The position numbers and the translations under genes were made by a program. The notes beneath the pieces were generated by a model. That model saw only the letters and a program-made list of their open reading frames with translations. It had not been told where the DNA came from and did not search any database. A DNA stretch of 8,489 bases, taken from an uncultured Eubacteriales bacterium. Lineage in GTDB: Bacteria > Bacillota_A > Clostridia > Oscillospirales > Oscillospiraceae. Positions 1 through 4,721 of the stretch are shown here, one piece after another (the first letter of the stretch is position 1; every line of letters starts with the position of its first letter). The stretch spans positions 1-8,489 of the forward strand of contig CASTQR010000059.1 of the NCBI GenBank assembly GCA_949451265.1. Direction: 5' to 3'.

Positions 1-44
1 CGGGCCTCCTTCAGGCGGTTTTTCAGGATCAGGCCGTCGTCCAT
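1..44 (-). CDS. N-terminal fragment of a probable XRE-family HTH regulator (partial)
   Basis: Only the first 14 codons and part of the next are inside the window, reading MDDGLILKNRLKEA. The ATG (44-42) overlaps the TGA of the upstream membrane-protein gene (46-44) as TGATG, an arrangement typical of translational coupling. A stretch like LKNRLKEAR is how many small XRE/Cro-type DNA-binding proteins begin, just before the helix-turn-helix. This identification rests on very few residues plus context: small XRE genes often sit beside small membrane-protein genes in Firmicutes, and the operon promoter carries dyad operators that need a cognate repressor. The rest of the gene lies outside the window, so the HTH itself cannot be seen. 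It could be another protein with a basic N-terminus. Confidence 0.55.
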   Translation of the reverse strand, partial: MDDGLILKNRLKEA

Positions 45-373
45 CAGGCCATCCCCAGCAGGTCGCGCAGATATAGCGCGAAAAAGAACAGGCAGAACCC
101 CAGGTAGAGCAGGCCCAGCAGCAGCTCGTGGCGGCGGCGCAGCTTAACGAACTTCACCAGCATCCCGGCGGATATCATGCCGAACATCACCGTCCACACG
201 GCGGGCTCCGTGCCCTTCTCCGAGAGGAGTCCCCGCAGGACGCTGAGGACGCCGCACACCATGACGCCCACAGCGATGGCGATGGCGTTGGCCCGGTTCA
301 GCACCTCCGCCTCCACGAAGTCCCGGTCCTTGTTCTCCTCCCGGCTCTTTTTCAGGATTTCGTCTTTGTCCAT
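44..373 (-). CDS. DUF6442-like small membrane protein (copy A)
   Basis: A 109-residue protein of unknown function. It opens with a charged segment (MDKDEILKKSREENKDRD) and then has three predicted hydrophobic helices at about residues 31-50, 57-76 and 83-103. A basic KLRRRHE stretch separates helices two and three and probably faces the cytoplasm. The opening motif MDK(D/N)EIL.KSR.EN is shared with the adjacent upstream gene, and I recognise it as the DUF6442 family from Firmicutes; this recall was not checked by a search. The ATG (373-371) directly abuts the upstream gene's TGA (376-374), and a G-rich ribosome site lies inside that gene's last codons. The stop overlaps the start of the putative regulator. 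The three genes therefore form one tightly coupled operon. Function is unknown; membrane location is an inference from hydrophobicity. Confidence 0.82.
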   Translation of the reverse strand: MDKDEILKKSREENKDRDFVEAEVLNRANAIAIAVGVMVCGVLSVLRGLLSEKGTEPAVWTVMFGMISAGMLVKFVKLRRRHELLLGLLYLGFCLFFFALYLRDLLGMA

Positions 374-700
374 TCAAAACACCCCCAGCGTAAGATGCAG
401 GTAGAACCACAAAAAGCCCAGGAACAGCCCCACGCCCGCCAGGGCCAGAACCAGATCCGATTTTTTGCGCAGCTTTGCGAACCGCACAATATAAACGGTG
501 GCCATAATGGCCCAGTCCACCGCCCAAACGCCGAAATCCGCCGTGCCCAGCACCTGGCGGTGGAGCGCGGTCAGCAGGACGCAGACGATAATGCCCACGG
601 TGAGGGCGGTGTCGTTGGCCTTCTGGAAGGCGGCCTGTTCCACCGGGTCTTTGTATTGGTTCTCCCTGCGGCTTTTCGCCAGAATTTCATTTTTGTCCAT
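374..700 (-). CDS. DUF6442-like small membrane protein (copy B)
   Basis: A 108-residue paralogue of the following gene, with the same plan: a charged N-terminus (MDKNEILAKSRRENQ), three hydrophobic helices (about 29-48, 58-74 and 82-103) and a basic KLRKKSD loop between helices two and three. I place the start at the ATG at 700-698, not at the longer in-frame ATG at 730. The inner start is preceded by GGAGG at a spacing of 9 nt and aligns with the start of copy A. The outer ATG lies inside an operator half-site and has no ribosome site. It is the first gene of the operon driven by the promoter at 748-776. Apart from the N-terminal motif and the basic loop, the two copies have diverged strongly, which suggests an old duplication. 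Function is unknown. Confidence 0.83.
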   Translation of the reverse strand: MDKNEILAKSRRENQYKDPVEQAAFQKANDTALTVGIIVCVLLTALHRQVLGTADFGVWAVDWAIMATVYIVRFAKLRKKSDLVLALAGVGLFLGFLWFYLHLTLGVF

Positions 701-726
701 CTTTCGGTTCCTCCAAGTCCGTATTG

Positions 727-740
727 CCAAGTTTACTTGG
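727..740. promoter_or_regulatory. Operator dyad 1 (CCAAGTTTACTTGG)
   Basis: A 14-bp dyad with perfect 6-bp arms, CCAAGT and ACTTGG, around a 2-bp centre. It lies immediately downstream of the predicted -10 box (748-753), covering about +1 to +14 of the DUF6442/XRE transcript. Its reverse complement matches dyad 2 at 13 of 14 positions. A roadblock or repressor site is the obvious reading. The likely binder is the XRE protein of the same operon, which is an inference. Confidence 0.75.
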
Positions 741-747
741 TATCGTC

Positions 748-776
748 ATCATAGCACCGCCAAGTAAACTTGTCAA
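748..776 (-). promoter_or_regulatory. sigma-A promoter of the DUF6442/XRE operon
   Basis: On the minus strand there is a perfect -35 TTGACA (776-771), a 17-bp spacer and a -10 TATGAT (753-748), one mismatch from consensus. Transcription would start near 741, giving a leader of about 40 nt before the ATG at 700. One operator dyad overlaps the -35 and spacer, and another covers roughly the first 14 transcribed bases, so this should be a strong promoter held down by a repressor. Confidence 0.85.
760..773. promoter_or_regulatory. Operator dyad 2 (CCAAGTAAACTTGT)
   Basis: A near-perfect second copy of the dyad, overlapping the downstream half of the -35 hexamer (771-776) and the 17-bp spacer. Its centre is 33 bp from that of dyad 1, about three helical turns, so proteins bound at both sites would lie on the same DNA face. 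Occupancy here would block RNA polymerase directly. Confidence 0.75.
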
Positions 777-785
777 GAGGTTTCG

Positions 786-799
786 CCAAGTTTTCTTTG
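786..799. promoter_or_regulatory. Degenerate operator dyad 3 (CCAAGTTTTCTTTG)
   Basis: Matches dyad 1 at 12 of 14 positions. It lies upstream of the -35 of the minus-strand operon and about 25 bp upstream of the weak -35 of the divergent gene at 900. The downstream arm is degraded. It may be a low-affinity site or a decayed remnant. Confidence 0.45.
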
Positions 800-824
800 C
801 AAATTCCCCCGCCGGGGAAAACGG

Positions 825-854
825 TTGCGCCCCCTCCCCCCCTTGTGGTATGAT
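825..854 (+). promoter_or_regulatory. Extended -10 promoter for the 900-2293 gene pair
   Basis: A weak -35 TTGCGC (825-830) is followed after 18 bp by TATGAT (849-854). The -10 is preceded by TGG (846-848), giving an extended -10 (TGnTATGAT) that can compensate for the poor -35. The ATG at 900 follows with an AAAGGAGG ribosome site at 886-893. The promoter is divergent from the DUF6442/XRE promoter about 70 bp away. Confidence 0.6.
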
Positions 855-899
855 AATAAAATCAGAAGGGAACCCTATCCAAGCCAAAGGAGGCAGCCT

Positions 900-1535
900 A
901 TGGAAGCCCAGAAAACCGCCGCCCACCGCTGCCACGTGGGGATGCGCATCGTCAAGACCGTCACCGCCGTGTTCCTCTGCGGCCTGCTGGCCTGGGCCAG
1001 GAACGCCTCCGGCTTCTATTCCATGATCGCCGCCGTGGTGTGCGTGCAGAACTCGGCGGGCAAGACCATCGAGTCCTCTGTCAACCGCATGGTGGGCACC
1101 CTCATCGGCGGCGCGGCGGGGGTGCTGATGGTGTACGCCATGGACACGGCGGGGATCCTGTATATTGAGCTGGCCCGGTACGCCCTGTCCGCCCTGCTGC
1201 TGATCCCCATCATCCAGCTGTGCCTCGCCGTAAAAAAACCGGGCAGCGCCGCCATGGCCTGTATCGTATTCCTGTGCGTCACCGTCAACCACAGCGTGGA
1301 CGACACCCCGGTGATCTACTCCATCAAGCGCCTGTTTGAGACGCTGGTGGGGGTGGCGCTGGCCTGCGGGGTGGACATCCTCCTGCCCTACCGCACGCCG
1401 CCGGAGGCCCCGGCCCAGGAGACGGCCCCAAGCGCCCCGGCCCCGGAACAGCCCGATCCCGGCCCGGCCTCCGACGCACCCGCCGTGGAATCCGCCCCCG
1501 CCCCGGACGGGGACGCCGGGGAGGAGAAGCCGTGA
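900..1535 (+). CDS. Aromatic acid exporter / FUSC-like integral membrane protein
   Basis: A 211-residue integral membrane protein resembling the N-terminal membrane half of the aromatic acid exporter (ArAE_1, formerly DUF939) and fusaric-acid-resistance families. Six hydrophobic segments can be seen at about residues 17-33, 38-52, 64-80, 94-111, 117-132 and 143-162. The family-like stretch GFYSMIAAVVCVQNSAGKT is followed by RMVGTLIGGAAGV and, near the end of the membrane region, IKRLFETLVGVALACGVD. From about residue 165 the protein becomes a tail of nearly 50 residues rich in Pro, Ala and Glu, with no recognisable fold. The start at 900 is chosen over the in-frame ATG at 825 because AAAGGAGG precedes it and the earlier ATG lies inside the promoter. 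The stop overlaps the GTG start of sfsA. The substrate is unknown; calling it an exporter follows the family name only. Confidence 0.8.
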   Translation: MEAQKTAAHRCHVGMRIVKTVTAVFLCGLLAWARNASGFYSMIAAVVCVQNSAGKTIESSVNRMVGTLIGGAAGVLMVYAMDTAGILYIELARYALSALLLIPIIQLCLAVKKPGSAAMACIVFLCVTVNHSVDDTPVIYSIKRLFETLVGVALACGVDILLPYRTPPEAPAQETAPSAPAPEQPDPGPASDAPAVESAPAPDGDAGEEKP

Positions 1536-2293
1536 CCTACCAGGACATCCGCCCCGCCGTGTTCCTGTCCCGCCCCAACCGCTTCATCGCCCAGGTGGAG
1601 CTGGACGGGGCGGTGGAGACGGTTCACGTGAAGAACACGGGCCGCTGCCGGGAGCTGCTGGTTCCCGGCTGTACCGTCTACCTGGAGGGCAGCGCCAACC
1701 CGGCCCGCAGGACGAAATTCGATTTAGTGGCGGTGGAGAAGGCCCGCCCCGGCCAGCCGCCCCTGCTGATCAATATGGACGCCCAGGCCCCCAACCGGGT
1801 CTTTGGGGAGTGGATGGCGGCGGGGCGCGGCGCGGCGCTGGGCCTGCCCCGGCCTGCTTTGCTCCGCCCGGAGACCACTTGGGGGAAATCCCGCTTCGAC
1901 TTCTACTGGGAGTTATCGGATGATGGCGCTATAGGGCCCCCGCACCAGCCAAGCGAAGCGGTCGGGACTTTGCCCCGACGGGGCTTTGTCGAAGTCAAGG
2001 GCTGCACCCTGGAGCAGGACGGCCTCGCCCTGTTCCCCGACGCCCCCACCGAGCGGGGCGTGAAGCACCTGCGGGAGCTCATTGCCTGCCGTCAGGCGGG
2101 CTACGAGGCGGCGGTGTGCTTCGTGATCCAGATGGCGGGCATGGAAGCCTTCTCCCCCAACGACGCCACCCACCCGGAGTTCGGCGCGGCCCTCCGGGAG
2201 GCGGAGCGGGCGGGCGTGTCCGTGCTGGCGGCGGAGTGCGCCGTGACGGCGGACAGCCTCACCATGACGAAGCCCGTCCCCGTGGTGCTGTGA
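1532..2293 (+). CDS. sfsA: SfsA family DNA/RNA nuclease (sugar fermentation stimulation protein)
   Basis: A 253-residue SfsA protein; the E. coli protein has about 234 residues. The N-terminal OB-like part carries RPNRFIAQVELDG, VHVKNTGRCRELLVPG and LLINMDAQAPNRVF. The C-terminal nuclease part carries KSRFDF (D123), VEVK (E154, K156), ALFPDAPTERGVKHLREL and a final TMTKPVPVVL. D123, E154 and K156 fit the PD-(D/E)XK-type centre expected for the family. The GTG start overlaps the upstream stop (GTGA) and has GGGGAGGAG at 1518-1526. About 17 extra residues (within 128-150) lie between RFDF and VEVK compared with E. coli. They use codons rare in the neighbouring genes (TTA, ATA, ACT, TTG, CGA), which points to an in-frame insertion; the insert is annotated separately. 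Family membership is confident. The physiological role is poorly defined, and the historical link to maltose metabolism is from E. coli. Confidence 0.94.
   Translation: MTYQDIRPAVFLSRPNRFIAQVELDGAVETVHVKNTGRCRELLVPGCTVYLEGSANPARRTKFDLVAVEKARPGQPPLLINMDAQAPNRVFGEWMAAGRGAALGLPRPALLRPETTWGKSRFDFYWELSDDGAIGPPHQPSEAVGTLPRRGFVEVKGCTLEQDGLALFPDAPTERGVKHLRELIACRQAGYEAAVCFVIQMAGMEAFSPNDATHPEFGAALREAERAGVSVLAAECAVTADSLTMTKPVPVVL
1914..1988 (+). repeat. In-frame repeat-like insertion inside sfsA
   Basis: This stretch encodes residues 128-150, an extension not expected in SfsA. It holds GGGCCCCCGCA (1934-1944), AAGCGAAGCGGT (1951-1962), a 6-bp stem GTCGGG/CCCGAC (1961-1966/1974-1979), an overlapping dyad GCCCCG-A-CGGGGC (1972-1984) and GGGCTTTG (1981-1988). 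Counterparts of three of these blocks occur in the same order in the glgP leader at 4528-4538, 4578-4590 and 4620-4627. The shared order suggests one dispersed repeat family, here a shorter copy that keeps the reading frame open. The last block overlaps codons for the conserved GF-VEVK, so part of that match may be chance. Exact borders are uncertain. Confidence 0.5.
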
Positions 2294-2296
2294 CCG

Positions 2297-2325
2297 TTGA
2301 TTTTCCCGCGCCGGAGTGGTAAAAT
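2297..2325 (+). promoter_or_regulatory. sigma-A promoter of the SprT-like gene
   Basis: TTGATT (2297-2302), a 17-bp spacer and TAAAAT (2320-2325). The predicted transcription start near 2332 lies downstream of the ATG at 2326, so that ATG cannot be used from this promoter. It lies just after the sfsA stop and probably serves the SprT-like gene and malQ. Confidence 0.65.
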
Positions 2326-2355
2326 ATGTCCCGCGAAAACGAAGGGGGTGGGATC

Positions 2356-2883
2356 GTGACCCAGGAGGAACTTGACAGGCTGCTCTCACGGGCCATCGCC
2401 CAGGCCCGGGCGCTGAAGATACCCGTGTCCGGCCATATCTGCCCCCAGGTGCGGCTGAACCGCAGGGCCCGTACCCGGTTCGGCTGCTGCGTCCGCCGGG
2501 AGGGGCGGTACACCATCGAGCTGTCCGCCCAGCTGGCCCGGGAGGGGACGGAGGGGGCGGTGATGCAGGTGCTGTGCCACGAGGTGCTCCACACCTGTTA
2601 CGGCTGCTCCAACCACGGCCCCCGGTGGCGGGGGTACGCCCAGCGGATGAACGCCGCCTACGGCTATGACATCCGGCGCACCGACAACTACGACGCCCTG
2701 GGCATTGAGGACGACCGCCCGGTGCGGTACTACGTGGTGTGCCAGAACTGCGGGCGGCGGATCCCCCGGATGAAGCGCTCCCCCCTGGTGGACCACCCCG
2801 GTCGCTACCGCTGCGCCTGCGGCGGCGCCCTGCGGGTGGAGCCCGTCCCGCCCATTGCAGGCGTATCCGAACGAGAAAGGTGA
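2356..2883 (+). CDS. SprT-like zinc metalloprotease-fold protein with C-terminal zinc ribbon
   Basis: A 175-residue cytoplasmic protein. Numbered from the GTG at 2356, the zincin signature HEVLH (H75, E76, H79) is followed by H87 as the likely third zinc ligand (HExxH-x7-H). A C-terminal zinc ribbon follows: C129-x2-C132 and then C153-x-C155. This is the layout of SprT-like proteins, the bacterial relatives of the Spartan protease that cuts DNA-protein crosslinks; the substrate in bacteria is not established. I prefer the GTG start because AAGGGGGTGGG lies just upstream and the ATG at 2326 falls upstream of the predicted transcription start. The protein then begins MTQEELDRLL, a natural N-terminal helix. 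The stop is 9 nt before the malQ start, and the malQ ribosome site overlaps this gene's end, so the two are probably cotranscribed. I see no functional link to glucan metabolism. Confidence 0.85.
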   Translation: MTQEELDRLLSRAIAQARALKIPVSGHICPQVRLNRRARTRFGCCVRREGRYTIELSAQLAREGTEGAVMQVLCHEVLHTCYGCSNHGPRWRGYAQRMNAAYGYDIRRTDNYDALGIEDDRPVRYYVVCQNCGRRIPRMKRSPLVDHPGRYRCACGGALRVEPVPPIAGVSERER

Positions 2884-2892
2884 CGAGAGAAC

Positions 2893-4422
2893 ATGAACCG
2901 AAGCGCCGGAATTTTGATGCCCATCTTCTCCCTGCCCTCCCCCCACGGGATCGGGACGCTGGGACAGGCCGCCCGGGACTTCCTGGGCTTCCTCCAGGCC
3001 GGGGGACAGAGCTGGTGGCAGCTCCTGCCCGTGGGCCCCACCAGCTACGGGGACTCCCCCTACCAGTCCTTCTCCTCCTTCGCGGGGAACCCCTATTTTA
3101 TCGACCTGGACGACCTGGCGGCGGACGGCCTTTTGGAGCGTTCGGAGTACGAGAGCATAGACTGGGGAAGCCCGGAGCGGGTGGACTACGCCCTGCTGTA
3201 CGAGAAGCGTTACCCGGTGCTGCGCAAGGCGGTACGCCGCCTGCTGTCCGCGCCCCCGGCGGACTGCGCCGCCTTTTTGGCGGACAACGGGGACTGGCTG
3301 GAGGACTACGCCCTGTTCATGGCCCTCAAGGACGAGAAGGTTGGCGTGTCCTGGGATCACTGGCCCGAGGGGGAGCGGCTGCGCAAGCCCGGCGCCCTGT
3401 CCGCCGCCCGGGAGCGGCTGGCTGGGGAGCTGGACTTCTGGCGGGGGGTGCAGTACCTGTTCTTCCGCCAGTGGGACGCGCTGAAGGCCCTGGCCCGGGA
3501 GAAGGGGATCTCCATCATCGGGGATCTGCCCATCTACGCCGCCCGGGACAGCGCCGATATGTGGGCCGACCCCAGGCAGTTCCAGACCGATGAAAACCTG
3601 AACCCCACCGAGGTGGCGGGCTGCCCGCCGGACGCCTTCACCGCCGACGGCCAGCTCTGGGGCAACCCCCTCTTTGACTGGGAGGGGATGCGGGAGGACG
3701 GCTACCGCTGGTGGCTGCGCCGGATCGGCTTCCAGTTCCGGCTGTTCGATATGCTGCGCATCGATCACTTCCGGGGCTTCGACGAGTACTACGCCATCCC
3801 TTTCGGCGACAAGACCGCCCGGAACGGACGGTGGAGGCCGGGGCCGGGGCTGGACTTCTTCAAGGCCGTCAACAGGGAGCTGGGCAGGCGGCCCATCATC
3901 GCGGAGGATCTGGGCTTCCTCACCCCCACGGTGCGGAAGCTCCTCCGGGACACGGGCTACCCCGGCATGAAGGTGCTGGAGTTCGCCTTCGACCCCAAGG
4001 GCTCGGACAGCGAGTACCTGCCCCACAACTACCAGCGCAACTGCGTGGTATACGCCGGCACCCACGACAACGAGACCATCGAGGGCTGGCTGTCCACCGC
4101 CCCCGCCGGGACCCGGCGCTATGCCAAGGGCTATTTCCAGCTCTCCAGACGGGAGGGCTTCGCCTGGGGCGTCATGCGGGGGGCCTGGGCCAGCGTGGCG
4201 GATCTGGCGGTGATGCAGATGCAGGATCTGCTGTCCATCGGGGCGGAGGGCCGGATCAATGTCCCCTCCACCCTGGGCGGCAACTGGCAGTGGCGGATGC
4301 TGCCCGGACAGGCGGACGGGGCGCTGGCGGAGCGCCTGCGGCAGTCCATGGCCCTGTACCACCGCCTGCCGGCGCCCCCAAAAAAGCCGGGGCGGGCCCC
4401 GAAAAAGCCCCGCAAGGGCTGA
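2893..4422 (+). CDS. malQ: 4-alpha-glucanotransferase (amylomaltase, GH77)
   Basis: A 509-residue cytoplasmic amylomaltase, of normal length for the short bacterial form. It transfers alpha-1,4-glucan segments between maltodextrins and releases glucose, producing chains long enough for phosphorylase. Family landmarks in order: GILMPIFSLPSPHGIGTLG at the N-terminus, WWQLLPVGPTSYGDSPYQ, GDLPIYAARDSADMWADP, RIDHFRGF with the catalytic nucleophile D291, IIAEDLG with the acid/base E338, and GTHDNETI with the third catalytic aspartate D392. These correspond to D293, E340 and D395 of the Thermus aquaticus enzyme. The ATG has AAAGG at 2876-2880, at the end of the SprT-like gene. After the last family-like segment (ERLRQSMALYHRL) there is an unusual Pro/Lys/Arg-rich tail of about 17 residues. 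The co-directional glgP downstream supports the pathway assignment. Confidence 0.96.
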   Translation: MNRSAGILMPIFSLPSPHGIGTLGQAARDFLGFLQAGGQSWWQLLPVGPTSYGDSPYQSFSSFAGNPYFIDLDDLAADGLLERSEYESIDWGSPERVDYALLYEKRYPVLRKAVRRLLSAPPADCAAFLADNGDWLEDYALFMALKDEKVGVSWDHWPEGERLRKPGALSAARERLAGELDFWRGVQYLFFRQWDALKALAREKGISIIGDLPIYAARDSADMWADPRQFQTDENLNPTEVAGCPPDAFTADGQLWGNPLFDWEGMREDGYRWWLRRIGFQFRLFDMLRIDHFRGFDEYYAIPFGDKTARNGRWRPGPGLDFFKAVNRELGRRPIIAEDLGFLTPTVRKLLRDTGYPGMKVLEFAFDPKGSDSEYLPHNYQRNCVVYAGTHDNETIEGWLSTAPAGTRRYAKGYFQLSRREGFAWGVMRGAWASVADLAVMQMQDLLSIGAEGRINVPSTLGGNWQWRMLPGQADGALAERLRQSMALYHRLPAPPKKPGRAPKKPRKG

Positions 4423-4440
4423 ATTTGTTCATTTTGACCG

Positions 4441-4469
4441 TTGACGGGGCCGGGGAAGCGGGTTATACT
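4441..4469 (+). promoter_or_regulatory. sigma-A promoter of glgP
   Basis: TTGACG (4441-4446), a 17-bp spacer and TATACT (4464-4469), each close to consensus. Transcription would begin near 4476, leaving a leader of about 245 nt before the glgP ATG at 4722. The sequence TGACCGTTGA spanning this -35 (4435-4444) also spans the -35 of the SprT-like promoter (2291-2300). Confidence 0.75.
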
Positions 4470-4497
4470 TTCCGCGGAAATCATACAGCGGCCGAGC

Positions 4498-4656
4498 CGC
4501 CGCGAGCAGCGCGGACAGCCCTAAATGGGGCCCCCGCAAAGCCGCCCTTTGGCTTTGCGGGGAGAGGAGAAGCAAGGAAGCGAGCGCGGTTTTCGCCGAA
4601 GGCGGAAACGGAGCGGAGAGGGCTTTGCTTCGACGAAAGCCGCGCGCCGCGAGCAG
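4498..4656. repeat. Hairpin-rich repeat-like element in the glgP leader
   Basis: The 299-bp gap between malQ and glgP has no credible gene. Past the promoter it holds a strongly structured block. Stem A has 12 perfect pairs (4532-4543 with 4551-4562, 7-nt loop). Stem B has 9 pairs including one G-T (4589-4597 with 4601-4609, GAA loop). Stem C has 6 pairs (4621-4626 with 4636-4641). The block is bracketed by a 12-nt direct repeat CGCCGCGAGCAG (4498-4509 and 4645-4656). No T-run follows any stem, so these do not look like intrinsic terminators. Several blocks recur in the same order within sfsA, which favours a dispersed small repeat over a conserved riboswitch. I recognise no riboswitch consensus. 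A role in glgP mRNA stability or translation is possible but unproven. Confidence 0.5.
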
Positions 4657-4721
4657 GCGAGGCGTGAGTACAACGCGCCATTGGGCGCATTTGGATTGTT
4701 TGGAAAGGAGATCGTTGTTTC

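Noticed and set aside
128..754. 208-residue plus-strand frame across the DUF6442 genes
   Set aside because: It is His/Gln/Ala-rich with no ribosome site and runs through the operon's promoter and operator; it is a shadow of the minus-strand genes.
804..819. TTCCCC/GGGGAA hairpin between the divergent promoters
   Set aside because: Only 6 pairs, no T-run, and it lies upstream of both transcription starts, so a terminator role makes no sense; probably incidental.
2386..4362. 658-residue open frame on the minus strand opposite the SprT-like gene and malQ
   Set aside because: GC-rich codon bias on the plus strand leaves antisense frames open. The translation is low-complexity Gly/Pro/Val/His-rich text, while the opposite strand holds full catalytic motifs.
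4406..4420. Possible terminator after malQ (AGCCC/GGGCT stem then GAATTTGTTC)
   Set aside because: The stem has only 5 pairs, it lies within the last malQ codons, and the following bases do not form a T-run, so it is too weak to call. Some malQ transcripts may read into glgP.
4532..4562. Strong glgP-leader stem A as an intrinsic terminator or attenuator
   Set aside because: The 12-bp stem is followed by GGAGAGGAG (purines), not T residues, so it cannot act as a classical intrinsic terminator. I kept it only as part of the repeat-like element.
4476..4721. glgP leader as a known riboswitch
   Set aside because: I could not match it to any riboswitch consensus I know, and the similarity of its blocks to the sfsA insert fits a dispersed repeat better.
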